Shown piece by piece: positions 23,598-33,144 of a stretch of DNA of 53,143 nucleotides. The notes under the pieces were generated by a model. That model saw only the letters and a list, made by a program, of their open reading frames with translations. It did no database searches and was not told the origin of the DNA. The DNA is taken from positions 1-53,143 of the forward strand of contig JAJFKY010000015.1 of the NCBI GenBank assembly GCA_021772975.1. The letters run 5' to 3'. Position 1 is the stretch's first letter, and each line of letters begins with the position of its first letter. The translations under genes were made by a program, and so were the position numbers. The stretch is from Gammaproteobacteria bacterium. GTDB taxonomy: Bacteria; Pseudomonadota; Gammaproteobacteria; Xanthomonadales; Wenzhouxiangellaceae.

Positions 23598-25784
23598 TTA
23601 TTTAAGCTGTTTTAAAATAGCAGAAAAACGTTTATCTTCCTGCAGGCTGCCAAGCCTTGGATCACGCTGCGCCAGCCAGGACTGCCGCCAGCCGCTGTTT
23701 TGCGCTGTCTGCAAACTGCTTATAGCAGCATCCAGCCGTCCATCAACTGCCTGCATGGTGGCTTCGGCATATGCCAGGGCTGGCGTATTCCACTCATTCC
23801 GTTTAATTTGCGTCAGCAGTGCATTGCCGATATTACCCAGCTCATCATTGCTTTCAGCGATATTAATCTGCTTATAGAGCCAATCGACCTGACTTAACAG
23901 ATTAACCGCCGCAGGTATCCCATGCAGTTTGCTTAACTGTGGCCGGGTTATGTCTAACAGCTCAGAGGCCGAGCTGAGATCACTACTTTGCCATGCCAGT
24001 GAAGCCGTATAAACTCTAAGCCTGGTCGTTTCTATTGGTTCGCTGGTATCAATCGGATTGAGCAGTTGATAATTATCCACAAAATATTGATAGATTTCCG
24101 GCGTCTTACCGGCATAGTAAAGCAAGGCTGCATATTCACTTGCCATAACCGCATTGTTGGGCGCCTGCGTGTAGGCGCCCAACATGATGTCAATGGCCTG
24201 TTCAGACTGGCCCGTGTTTAGCATAAGCATTGCTTCAGCCATTTGGATTTGCGGATTGTCAGGCTCCAGCAATTTGCCCAGCCGTATCCACTCCGTCGCC
24301 TGCTCGATCCGGCCATACTGAATAGACCACAGTGACGCGGTACTCAGCAGCGTCACTGAGTCGGTAGCCTGCTCCAGGGTTTTGCGCAACGCCTGGAAAC
24401 CTGCCTCGGGCATCCCCCTGGCAAGCGAGTTGACTGCGCTGAGCAGATCGATAAACGCATCTTCGGAAGCCAGTTGCCGGGCCGTTTCCAGAATATCCCG
24501 TTGCTCATTTAACAGGCCCTGCTGATAGAGCAGATCAGCAAAACATACATACGCCGGCAGGTAACTGGCATTCAGTCTGATGGCTTTGCGATAGGCTGAC
24601 TCAGCCGAGCTCTCCAACCCTGAACGAGCGTGCATCAGCCCCAGTGAAGCCCAGGCCTGACCCAGTTTTCCGTCCAACCCGAGTGCCAGCTCCAGCGATT
24701 GCTGAGCCCGACTCACGGCCTCGGATATTGATCGATCACTGTAAATGGATTCCAGCATATAGGCTTCCGACAGTCCGGCATGCGCTGGCGCATAGTACGG
24801 ATGGGCGGCAATAACCGACTGATACAGTTCGATGGCGGCGTTGATACTGCCGGGCGTGCGCTGCAACTGCAGCAGACTGGCGCTGCGAAAATCCGCAAAC
24901 GCAGCGTAATCAGCCAGGGCATAACGCCGCGCCTGTTCGGCCTGCATGCCCTGCAGAATACCTGTCACGGTACTGGCAATCAGTGCGGCGATCTCATCCT
25001 GGGTTGCCAGGGTATTGCCGATTTCGCGATCATAGGTTTCTGACCAGACATGAAAACCGCTGCTGGCATCGATCAGCTGGGTGGTGATGCGCAATAAACC
25101 ACCGGAACTGCGTACGCTGCCTTCCAGCACCCAGTAAACTCCCAGCTGCTGGCCAATCGTGCGGATATCCTCGCCACTTTGCCGGTAAGCAAAACTGGAG
25201 GTCCGTGCGGCTACCTCGAAGGCCTGATTTTGAGCCAGCAGGTTGATGATTTCTTCCGCCAGACCACTACCCATTTGGCCGGTCAGTTCGCTGGCATCAA
25301 AATCAGCCAGCGGTAAAATCGCAATCGATTGCCGTGCCGGAGGAATGAGCGAGTCAGCCTGGCCGGCTGCACCGCTAAGCTCAGTTGCCGCTGTAGATTC
25401 AGTTCCACTCAGCTCAGATTCGATAAAGCCACCGTAGGTTTGATAGAAAAACAAACACAAACCCAGTACCGGCAGCAGCATGATCAACAACACCAGCCCG
25501 ACTTGCCAGCTGCGCAGGCCGGTGCTGGCCTCGGCCCGCTTGATGCCCTGCTCAGTCCAGTCAAAAGCCCACGATAAAATGGCCACGATAGGGAAGCCAA
25601 CGATGATGGCGATGACGACTACGGTGGCCAGCCAGTCCGGCAGCCGCAGTGGTTCAAAGCTGAAATCCACGATCTGCAGCACTACCCAGGCAAATACCGC
25701 ATAGCCAAGCAGTGAACGGATCACCTTGCGGCGTTTCAGTTCATCAAATGAATCTTTCAGATTGGTGGTTTGCTGTCGCTGCAT
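23598..25784 (-). CDS. Membrane protein with TolB/FlgO-like domain and TPR repeats
   Basis: The 728-residue protein begins with a cytoplasmic segment (FDELKRRKVIRSLLGYA) and three hydrophobic helices (about 26-45, 52-72, 95-115). Next comes a TolB/FlgO-like domain (about 150-265: SIAILPLADFDA, GLAEEIINLLAQ, GVYWVLEGSVRSSGG, WSETYDREI). The rest is TPR repeats. This architecture is common in gammaproteobacteria beside or within class III adenylate-cyclase-type and winged-helix regulators, but here no cyclase or DNA-binding domain is present. A role in envelope-associated signalling or protein assembly is likely; the partner is not obvious from neighbours. Confidence 0.85.
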   Translation of the reverse strand: MQRQQTTNLKDSFDELKRRKVIRSLLGYAVFAWVVLQIVDFSFEPLRLPDWLATVVVIAIIVGFPIVAILSWAFDWTEQGIKRAEASTGLRSWQVGLVLLIMLLPVLGLCLFFYQTYGGFIESELSGTESTAATELSGAAGQADSLIPPARQSIAILPLADFDASELTGQMGSGLAEEIINLLAQNQAFEVAARTSSFAYRQSGEDIRTIGQQLGVYWVLEGSVRSSGGLLRITTQLIDASSGFHVWSETYDREIGNTLATQDEIAALIASTVTGILQGMQAEQARRYALADYAAFADFRSASLLQLQRTPGSINAAIELYQSVIAAHPYYAPAHAGLSEAYMLESIYSDRSISEAVSRAQQSLELALGLDGKLGQAWASLGLMHARSGLESSAESAYRKAIRLNASYLPAYVCFADLLYQQGLLNEQRDILETARQLASEDAFIDLLSAVNSLARGMPEAGFQALRKTLEQATDSVTLLSTASLWSIQYGRIEQATEWIRLGKLLEPDNPQIQMAEAMLMLNTGQSEQAIDIMLGAYTQAPNNAVMASEYAALLYYAGKTPEIYQYFVDNYQLLNPIDTSEPIETTRLRVYTASLAWQSSDLSSASELLDITRPQLSKLHGIPAAVNLLSQVDWLYKQINIAESNDELGNIGNALLTQIKRNEWNTPALAYAEATMQAVDGRLDAAISSLQTAQNSGWRQSWLAQRDPRLGSLQEDKRFSAILKQLK

Positions 25785-25918
25785 ACCAGCTTTTACTGCC
25801 TGTTTATGACATTTCGCAGCAAATTGTGAATGTTACTGCCAGTTGCCTATTATCGTCATATTACAGCTTTGATGCCATTGGCACCTGATTGGTTGCCAGC
25901 CAGGCGATAACCGGCTGC

Positions 25919-26770
25919 TTAGAAGTTCACCCGATAGGCATGCAAACTGCCCGGCTGCCAGTTGGGCACCAGCAGAATGTCCCCCAGCAACATAAAATCG
26001 TTCATGTATATGGTCTCCGCCTGAGTATCCAGTAACACTTTTTCAGCGCCGTCCGCGTCAACATAAAACAACTGCCCCGGCCAGGCACTGACCAGATAGC
26101 CTCCACCGGGCAATGGTGTAATACCATCGGCGTTGTCCATACCGCCGGCCAATCGCTGCAGGCGCTGGGTGGGGGTGTGCAGGCTCAGCAGTTCACCCCG
26201 GCTCATGGTGGTGATCAGCAATTGTTCGCCTTGCGCATACAGTCCGTTGATTCCAGCTAATTGCTCGTCCTGAAACCAGATATCCAGCTGATCATCATCG
26301 TTTAGCCGGTAGATCGCGCTGTTGGCGGAATCGGATACCAGCACATGACCAGCTGTATCAATCACCACATCGTTCAGAAAACCAGCACCAGGAGCCTGGA
26401 TACGGTGTTTTATGGCTGCCGTTTTGGTATCAATGATGACCAGATGATCAATATCTGATACGTACAGCAGGCCATTTTGCAAGGCCAGGCCTTTAGGTGC
26501 ATCAAGCCCGGTAACCCAACTCCGCTCCAGCAGTTCACCATTCAGCGCGACGGTGGCTATATAACCATTGCCATCCCGCTCGCCGCCTTCACCGTTAACA
26601 TTGGAGACATATAAAAAGTCTTTGCTATCACTGAGCTGTATGCTTTCCGGACTTGCCAGGCCCTGCAATGTCCAAAGCAGTTCGAGTTCAGGAACACCTG
26701 GCTGGGCAGTCAGGCTGTTGGCGGTAATGAGCAGGGGCGTGGCCAGCAGGGCCAGAAACCAATGTCGCAT
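25919..26770 (-). CDS. Exported SMP-30/NHL-like beta-propeller protein
   Basis: The 283-residue protein has a signal peptide (MRHWFLALLATPLLITANS, cleaved near LTA). Repeated blades follow with the pattern LAL-NGLLYVSD, FLNDVVIDTAGHVLVSD, INGLYAQGEQLLITT and ADGITPLPGGGYLVSAW. These match the six-bladed propellers of the SMP-30/gluconolactonase and NHL families. Candidate metal ligands are present (N-D in FLNDV, D in VSD), but a specific lactonase activity cannot be claimed. It stands alone, with over 100 bases of non-coding sequence on both sides. Confidence 0.75.
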   Translation of the reverse strand: MRHWFLALLATPLLITANSLTAQPGVPELELLWTLQGLASPESIQLSDSKDFLYVSNVNGEGGERDGNGYIATVALNGELLERSWVTGLDAPKGLALQNGLLYVSDIDHLVIIDTKTAAIKHRIQAPGAGFLNDVVIDTAGHVLVSDSANSAIYRLNDDDQLDIWFQDEQLAGINGLYAQGEQLLITTMSRGELLSLHTPTQRLQRLAGGMDNADGITPLPGGGYLVSAWPGQLFYVDADGAEKVLLDTQAETIYMNDFMLLGDILLVPNWQPGSLHAYRVNF

Positions 26771-26883
26771 GATGATCGTCCAGTTGTTGTTAACGGAGTA
26801 TGTTCAGACTATATAACCGGGCCAGAAACTCAACCCGACCAACCCGTCTTAGATAACTTTCAACCTATCCGGCCACAGCCGGT

Positions 26884-28416
26884 TTATGTCCAGTCACGCC
26901 CCCTCAACTTGAAGGTAGCCGTCAGCTTGGGGGCTTTTTCCGTTATTATCTGCTGACGCCACTCCCAGCCATGCTCGGTAATAATAATGTCTGCACGTTG
27001 CTTAGCCTGATTGGGCGTCTGTGAGTCCCAGCCTGTATAGAGTCTGATGCCTTTGGCATCACTGAGAACCTTAAAATTAAGTTTGTCACGGAAAATATAA
27101 CCCTCGCGAATAAAGCGCGAACGTTTTTCGCGGCCGTCGATTTCATATTTAGGTACCTGGATACGAAGGTCCATGGCAAACCCCATGCTCTTGCCCGAAC
27201 TGGAGGCAATCGCCTGTTTAGAAAGAAAGGAACTGAATAGATAAGCTGGTTTATCGCCGTGGATATGCTTGTCATATACGCACAGCACTGCACTGTTTTC
27301 CTCAGTCAGACGGCGATGTAAATCCCAGTCCGCCGCCCTTACCCGCGTGATGCATTCCACATAATAAGAAGCACGGACTTTTTTACCGTCATCCAGCGCC
27401 CGTTGCGCAAAAGCAGGCAGACTGATGTCATCAATCATCAGTTGACCATCCACCCGCATGTCGCCGAATAAAAAGCGCACCATATTCTGATAGCCTTCCT
27501 CGGAATTAACAATGCCATAATGCCCCGAGTGTGAGCGATGTACATAGGCTCTTGGTGCTCGCTCTACGCAAGCGTTTTTAATCTGCACCAGACCATCGCT
27601 TAACGGACCAACCGCGGAGCGCGCCAAACCATTAGCAACCACATAGTCTCTGGCGTTGGTGCCTACCAGACAGAAAAACCGACGGTAATCGAACGTTTTA
27701 TTTAATGAATTAACCGGAATATTCTTATCGTTGATTGCCAGGTATTGACGCATCCGTTGCTCATTAAAGTTTTCCATGTTATTAAACTGCAGAAAACGCG
27801 GAATATTGCCGATTAAACGTAAATCAATCCCACCATGCGGCGTGGCATAAGTGAACACCTTATCAACCTGTACAGAAGTTTTTTCTTCAATAAAGCCTTC
27901 GTCAGGATCATCCTGATAACGCCGCGGCTGATAGGTGTGCGCAATATTCTGTAAATAACAGCGGGCAACCAGTCCGCCCATGGAGTGCGCGACCAGAATG
28001 ACTTTAAAGTTTTTTTGCGCGGTTTCATCCTCGCCTGCAAACGCATGCCGCAGACGCGCAAGAAAATCGGACAGGCCTTTGGCATAGTCTTCCATCTCGG
28101 GACGAAAACCGGTACCCAGGTCTTTGGAGACCGGCTCATAGTAACGGTATATCCACACGCTCCTGGCCGGCAGGCGCTGACGATCGTAAACCTCCTGCCC
28201 TTCCATATACACGTCGTTGTAGGCATAGTCTTTCATCAACCGCACCAACGGGGATTCAAAAATATGCCGAGTGATGTCGCCGGTCCAGCGTTGCCGGGTT
28301 TTGGTGGCACCGACATTAAAGCCCATATAGGGATCGGCAACCGTATCCTCGACTTCGGCCTGGCTGCCCGCGTAGCCGCGGATGTAAACGATAGGATAAA
28401 ACGGCGCCTTGATCAC
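26884..28416 (-). CDS. Lipase/esterase-like alpha/beta hydrolase
   Basis: This 510-residue protein has no signal peptide. The N-terminus PFYPIVYIRGYAG is the first strand and oxyanion loop, and AHSMGG with S145 is the nucleophile elbow. SHSGHYGIVN is a plausible position for the catalytic His. The sequence between residues 20 and 130 is longer than in simple lipases and resembles PGAP1-type and other large intracellular hydrolases. The C-terminal 150 residues form an extra domain, beta-rich and basic, that I cannot assign. Substrate is unknown; lipid or ester hydrolysis is likely. It is followed by the SMP-30-like gene after 113 bases. Confidence 0.8.
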   Translation of the reverse strand: MIKAPFYPIVYIRGYAGSQAEVEDTVADPYMGFNVGATKTRQRWTGDITRHIFESPLVRLMKDYAYNDVYMEGQEVYDRQRLPARSVWIYRYYEPVSKDLGTGFRPEMEDYAKGLSDFLARLRHAFAGEDETAQKNFKVILVAHSMGGLVARCYLQNIAHTYQPRRYQDDPDEGFIEEKTSVQVDKVFTYATPHGGIDLRLIGNIPRFLQFNNMENFNEQRMRQYLAINDKNIPVNSLNKTFDYRRFFCLVGTNARDYVVANGLARSAVGPLSDGLVQIKNACVERAPRAYVHRSHSGHYGIVNSEEGYQNMVRFLFGDMRVDGQLMIDDISLPAFAQRALDDGKKVRASYYVECITRVRAADWDLHRRLTEENSAVLCVYDKHIHGDKPAYLFSSFLSKQAIASSSGKSMGFAMDLRIQVPKYEIDGREKRSRFIREGYIFRDKLNFKVLSDAKGIRLYTGWDSQTPNQAKQRADIIITEHGWEWRQQIITEKAPKLTATFKLRGRDWT

Positions 28417-28514
28417 TGCATACCTCCTGTTTTTCTGACTGTTCCATAGTGCTGCTCAGCAGCCTGCTCTGTTTTATATGACCGGTGGCGCTCAGAATTG
28501 TTTAACGCGTTAAT

Positions 28515-29663
28515 TTATTCCGTCACGGTTGCATCCAGGGCGTACACATACCCATCGTGTGCTCCAACATAAATCACGTTATTGATAATGGTGGGTGAAC
28601 TCCAGACTTTATCGCCAATTTCGAACTTCCATGCCAGCGCACCGCTATCGCGCTGCAATGCATACAGATTGCCATCACTGGAACCGATATACACACCGGC
28701 CGCATGCACCGCCGGAGAACCCAGCACCCTGCCATGCAAATCAGATCGCCACAGCAACCCCCCATCGCCAGCATTCAGTGCATATACGTGATGGTCATCA
28801 GAACCGACATAAACGATGTCGTCGAATATGGCCGGGGAAGAAAATACCGCGGCGCCTGTGGCATAGCGCCAGCGCAGTGCACCGTCCTCCAGATTGACGG
28901 CATACACGCTGCCGTCCTGAGAACCGATCACCGCTATCTCGCCAGCCACGGCCGGCGATGAAAAGATGATATCGTCAGTGGTCAATGTCCAACGAGCCAT
29001 ACCGGATTGCGTGGCAATCGCATGCAGGCGCTTATCCATGGAGCCAATCAGCACCAGTCCGTTGGCCATCCCCGGTGAGGATAAAATGCCGCCGCCAGTC
29101 TGGTATCGCCAGATGCTGGCGCCCGTTTTGCTGTCAAGCGCATAGACTCCATGATCAAACGCACCGAAATAAACCCGGCCGTTGCTCACCAGCGGCGATG
29201 ACTGTTCGCCCCCTTCACCTAGCTTCACCTGCCATAGCAGTTCACCGCTGTCCGCGTGCAAGGCATAAAAGCAATCATCGTCCGCACCAAAATAAACTAT
29301 TCCGTCCACCACGGACGGTGACGCCCTGACCAGGCCAGCCACTTTGAACTTCCATAATTCCCGTCCTGAGCGGGCATCAAGTGCGATCAGATGATCAGCA
29401 AAGGTACCGATATACAGTACGCCATTAACCACCGTCGGTGAGGATTCCACCGTGCCACCGGTATTAAAACGCCATAACAGCCTGGGCCTGGGCAGCGGAC
29501 TCCGCCCCGCGCGCATGCCAGTGTGCTGAGAATCACCCCGAAACATCGGCCATTGTTCAATTGCAGTCATGTTGCTCTGGTCCGCACAGGCCATGCCCGC
29601 GGTCACTGACCATATAACCATTGCCATCGTTCTGAACAGGCTTGAAGTTGATACTGGCGGCAT
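28515..29663 (-). CDS. Exported PQQ-like beta-propeller protein
   Basis: The 382-residue protein has a signal peptide ending near ACA. Eight or so repeats follow of the type V-S-SP-V-x-G-x-VY-G-x-D-x-x-x-YAL-A-x-x-G-x-x-W (such as VVNGVLYIGTFADHLIALDA and IIFSSPAVAGEIAVIGSQ). This is the blade pattern of BamB-like and PQQ-dehydrogenase propellers. The PQQ-binding catalytic residues of true dehydrogenases are not evident, so it is more likely a scaffold or binding protein in the periplasm. Neighbours do not reveal its partner. Confidence 0.85.
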   Translation of the reverse strand: MPPVSTSSLFRTMAMVIWSVTAGMACADQSNMTAIEQWPMFRGDSQHTGMRAGRSPLPRPRLLWRFNTGGTVESSPTVVNGVLYIGTFADHLIALDARSGRELWKFKVAGLVRASPSVVDGIVYFGADDDCFYALHADSGELLWQVKLGEGGEQSSPLVSNGRVYFGAFDHGVYALDSKTGASIWRYQTGGGILSSPGMANGLVLIGSMDKRLHAIATQSGMARWTLTTDDIIFSSPAVAGEIAVIGSQDGSVYAVNLEDGALRWRYATGAAVFSSPAIFDDIVYVGSDDHHVYALNAGDGGLLWRSDLHGRVLGSPAVHAAGVYIGSSDGNLYALQRDSGALAWKFEIGDKVWSSPTIINNVIYVGAHDGYVYALDATVTE

Positions 29664-29810
29664 GGCGTCTGCTGTTCATTATCTGGATGACTGACTATAG
29701 CGCATCCGAACGCACAGCGTGGCCAGCCGCATTCGTGGTTAAATGTCGGATTAAAGCCGTGCGGTAATTCAATCCTTGACCCGCTATTCATCAGGCTACC
29801 GCCGGGCATA

Positions 29811-29842
29811 AAAAAACGGTGAGCAGTTAACTGCTCACCGTT
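29811..29842 (-). terminator. Rho-independent terminator after the short-chain dehydrogenase gene
   Basis: A perfect palindrome (arms around GGTGAGCAGTTAACTGCTCA, 29815-29842) is followed on the minus strand by a run of seven T residues. It lies about 30 bases past the dehydrogenase stop and separates it from the PQQ-like gene. Confidence 0.9.
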
Positions 29843-29870
29843 AGCGATCAAACCAGGTTTCGACTCAGCG

Positions 29871-30617
29871 CTAACCGACACCCATATCCGCTTCCACCAC
29901 GTTCTGGGCAAACCCCTTATAGGCTTCCCATACCTGTTTCGCCATACTATCGGGGAAGACATGAAAATCGCCATTCTGCAATGCCTGTACAATGCCATCA
30001 GCGACCACTGCCGGTGATTCGGTTACATCACTTGGAAAGCCTGCATCATCGGCCATATCCGTACCGATGGGTCCGGGGTGCACACTGATCACCTGGGTGC
30101 CCTGATCTTTGAGCTTATCCCGGATCGCCTGAGTCATGGAATAACTGGCTGCTTTGGAGGTTGAATAGGTGGCAAAATCGGCAAAATTCTTAATCGAAGC
30201 CACGGAGTTCAACTGCACCAATGCGCCACCACCGTTTTTCTTCAATACCGGTGCAAAGGCTCTGGCCATATGCAGCCAACCATAGAGATTGACTTCCAGC
30301 TCGAAATCAAGCGCTTCGATGGCGTCTTCTGCAAACGGCGTAGCATTGCGCAACACGCCGCCGTTATTAACCACGATAGCAACATCATCAGCCGTCCGTG
30401 CGGCCGCATAGACACTATCCGGCTTGCTCAAATCCAGCGCGATAGCCTGCACTTTTTCACCGTATTTTTCCTGCAGTGGCGCCACTGACGCGGTATCTCT
30501 GACCGCCGCGTAAACCTTGCCGGCGCCAGCCGCAATCAGGCTTTCCAGAATCTGCTTGCCGATGCCGCGATTAGCGCCGGTCACCAGCGCTGTCTTACCT
30601 TCAATAATCATGCTCAT
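29871..30617 (-). CDS. Short-chain dehydrogenase/reductase
   Basis: The 248-residue classical SDR has the NAD(P)-binding motif TGANRGIG (13-20), a modified structural motif NNGG in place of NNAG (84-87), and catalytic S138, Y151 and K155 (YSTSK). PGPIGTDM follows at the usual place. The family oxidises or reduces alcohols and ketones; the substrate cannot be inferred. The gene is monocistronic, with a terminator downstream and a divergent or unrelated gene upstream. A second SDR with the same GANRGIG start lies at 36319-37041 but is not closely similar. Confidence 0.92.
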   Translation of the reverse strand: MSMIIEGKTALVTGANRGIGKQILESLIAAGAGKVYAAVRDTASVAPLQEKYGEKVQAIALDLSKPDSVYAAARTADDVAIVVNNGGVLRNATPFAEDAIEALDFELEVNLYGWLHMARAFAPVLKKNGGGALVQLNSVASIKNFADFATYSTSKAASYSMTQAIRDKLKDQGTQVISVHPGPIGTDMADDAGFPSDVTESPAVVADGIVQALQNGDFHVFPDSMAKQVWEAYKGFAQNVVEADMGVG

Positions 30618-30725
30618 AATTTTGCTCGCTTATCCGTCACAACGGAAATGGTTGGATTAGCTTACAGGTATGTGCCGCAAGTGGATAAACCAATGCCTGC
30701 CTGGTTATATGCATATGGTCACAGG

Positions 30726-32960
30726 CTATGGCTGCAGCTGCTGAAAATAGGTCGTAATCATGCGGTAGACATGGGTTTGCGAAACACTGCCGCTGATCCC
30801 ATGCCTGGCGCCCGGATAGGTCATCACATCAAACAGCTTGCCTTTGTCCTGCAAATCCTTGAACAGCAGCGTGCTGTGGGTGAATAGCACATTGTCATCC
30901 GCCATGCCGTGGATAACCAGCAGCGGTGTGGCCTGATCAGCGGGCAATTCAGCGCTGTAACTGAGCACATTACCGGCCTGATAACCTGCCGGGTTTTGCG
31001 CCGGGGTCTGCATATAGCGTTCGGTATAATGGGTGTCATACAGCCGCCAATCGGTCACCGGCGCCACCGACACACCCAGGGCGAAAGCGGGCGGATCCGT
31101 CCGCTGGCCCTGCAGCAAACTCATCAACGTCATGTAACCGCCATAACTCCAGCCGAAAATACCAATCCGTTCCGGATCGACATAGGGCAGGCTTTTCAGG
31201 AAGTCGACACCGGTTAACTGATCCTGTACTTCCACTGTCCCCATACTTTTGAAAATGGGATTTTCAAACCGTGTGCCGCGCCGGGCACTGCCGCGATTGT
31301 CGATGGAAAACACCACGAATCCCTGCTGAGCCATATATTGTTCAATCAGGCCACGGCTGCTCCAGCTGTTCTGGACCACCTGTACGTGCGGGCCGCCATA
31401 GACGTAGACAAACACCGGATAGCGCTGCGCCGCATCAAAGCCGCGCGGTTTGAGCAGGCGGTAGTGCAGCGTCTGGCCGTCGCCGGCAGTCAGCTGGCCA
31501 AATTCGGTGGGCTGATGGCTGTCCAGATAAGGCGCGTAGGGATGCTGCCCATCCAGCGGGTTTTCCAGCAGCCAGGTCAGGCGCTGACCGCTGGCAGCAT
31601 GCAGCGAAACCTGCGGTGGCTGAGCACGGCTGGAAAAAGTATCCAGGTAAACCTGGGCGCTGTCAGCCATGTCGATGGCATGCCAGCCGGCACGCTGAGT
31701 AAGGCGTTCCGGGGTGGCGCCATCCTGCTGATAACTTACCGCGTACAATTGCTGTTCGGTGACATTGTCCCGGTTGGCGGTGAAATAAACCACGCCGGCG
31801 GTCTCATCAATGCCTTCTACTTTGTCCACCGGCCAGTCGCCACTGGTGATCGCTCGGATCAGCTCACCGCGGTTGGAATATAAATACAGATGCCTGAATC
31901 CGGAACGCTCGGAAGACCAGATAAACTGCCTGGCGTTTTCCAGAAAATGCAGGTCATGATGCAGATTGACCCAGGTATCGGATGTTTCGGTGATGCGCAC
32001 ATGCTGATGCTGTTCAGCCAAATCAGCGACCCGCAATTCCAGCCTTTGCTGATCGCGGGACTGCCATTGATAACTGAGGTGCTGGCTGTCCGGTAACCAC
32101 TTGACCCGCGGCAGATAAAAATCACTGTCCGGGCCCAGCTCCAGCCACTGCTTGGCACCGCCACTGGCTGACACTACACCCAGCTTCAATTTGACATTGG
32201 GCGTTCCGGTGTAGGGATAACGCTGCTCCACCACGGTGACTGAATCGGCGTCGATCTCATAGCGCTGAGTGATCTCCACCGGGTTTTCATCGAACTGGAT
32301 AAAGGCAATCCGGCGGGAGTCCGGCGACCACCAGTAACCGGTATCGCGGTCCATCTCTTCCTGTGCCACAAATTCGGCCACCCCATTGTGAATCCTGTCT
32401 CGTCCGTCCATGGTTAATTGGCGCTCGACACCACTGGCAATATCGATCACGAAAATATTCTGGTGACGGATAAAAGCCACCTGTTTCCCATCCGGTGACA
32501 ATTGTGGATCGGTTTCAAACGCCGCCGTGTCGGTCAGCCGTTTGACCCGTGCGGCGGCCAGATCGTAAAAATACAAATCGCCGTTTAATGGAAATAACAG
32601 TGCGCCGCCGGCCGCTGACCATTGATAAGCGACTATGCCGCGCCAGCCGGCCAGACGTTGCCGTTCGCGGCGCGCCTGCTCGGCCGCCGATAACGTTTCT
32701 GGCTCCGGCACCAGCAAGCGGGAATCGACCAGCAGACGGGTTGCCTGATCAGCAATGTGATATTCCCATAAGTCCAGCTGCTCACGGTCCTCCGGCTTAC
32801 CCTGCAGGAAAGTGACCCGGTCACCGGCGGGCGACAATTGCAAGGCACGCATATCCGGCCCGGAAATAGCCGGGCTGGCAAAAATACGCTCGATACTCAG
32901 GGGGTCTGCTTGCAGCATATGGCTCATCAATAAAATAATCAGTACAACGGGGATTCGCAT
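30726..32960 (-). CDS. Dipeptidyl-peptidase IV-type serine peptidase (S9B)
   Basis: Start at 32960 (MRIPVVLIILLMSHMLQADP) puts a signal peptide at the N-terminus; an earlier in-frame start would add 15 residues in front of it. The N-terminal half is the DPP-IV beta-propeller, with the substrate N-terminus-binding motif EFVAQEEMDR supplying the paired glutamates. The C-terminal alpha/beta-hydrolase domain has the nucleophile GWSYGGY, Asp in HGMADDNV and His in ARHGISG (residues 605, 688 and 720 from this start). All catalytic residues are present. It likely removes Xaa-Pro dipeptides from peptides in the periplasm. It is transcribed divergently from the ATP-grasp gene. Confidence 0.93.
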   Translation of the reverse strand: MRIPVVLIILLMSHMLQADPLSIERIFASPAISGPDMRALQLSPAGDRVTFLQGKPEDREQLDLWEYHIADQATRLLVDSRLLVPEPETLSAAEQARRERQRLAGWRGIVAYQWSAAGGALLFPLNGDLYFYDLAAARVKRLTDTAAFETDPQLSPDGKQVAFIRHQNIFVIDIASGVERQLTMDGRDRIHNGVAEFVAQEEMDRDTGYWWSPDSRRIAFIQFDENPVEITQRYEIDADSVTVVEQRYPYTGTPNVKLKLGVVSASGGAKQWLELGPDSDFYLPRVKWLPDSQHLSYQWQSRDQQRLELRVADLAEQHQHVRITETSDTWVNLHHDLHFLENARQFIWSSERSGFRHLYLYSNRGELIRAITSGDWPVDKVEGIDETAGVVYFTANRDNVTEQQLYAVSYQQDGATPERLTQRAGWHAIDMADSAQVYLDTFSSRAQPPQVSLHAASGQRLTWLLENPLDGQHPYAPYLDSHQPTEFGQLTAGDGQTLHYRLLKPRGFDAAQRYPVFVYVYGGPHVQVVQNSWSSRGLIEQYMAQQGFVVFSIDNRGSARRGTRFENPIFKSMGTVEVQDQLTGVDFLKSLPYVDPERIGIFGWSYGGYMTLMSLLQGQRTDPPAFALGVSVAPVTDWRLYDTHYTERYMQTPAQNPAGYQAGNVLSYSAELPADQATPLLVIHGMADDNVLFTHSTLLFKDLQDKGKLFDVMTYPGARHGISGSVSQTHVYRMITTYFQQLQP

Positions 32961-33144
32961 GGTCTTCAGCCGTGTTGATAAGCGTACAGTATAGAACCAC
33001 CCCATCGGTTCCGCATCGGGCCGGGTGTTTCGAATTAGCAGTAATCTGACACAATTTCTGGCAAACTCTGCGCCTGCTCGTCAGTGACCCGCCCGTTTCG
33101 GGCCAGAATCGAGCACCTCAGCATGATTAAACGGATAGATTTCT

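Noticed and set aside
24780-25043. Plus-strand open frame within the TolB-like/TPR gene
   Set aside because: Antisense to the conserved TolB-like domain; no start signal.
25785-25918. Possible promoter or RNA gene between the TolB-like and SMP-30-like genes
   Set aside because: No conserved structure, box pair or tRNA-like fold could be seen.
29603-29998. Minus-strand open frame overlapping the short-chain dehydrogenase and the PQQ-like gene
   Set aside because: It runs through the terminator at 29811-29842 and overlaps the catalytic SDR gene in another frame; no family similarity.
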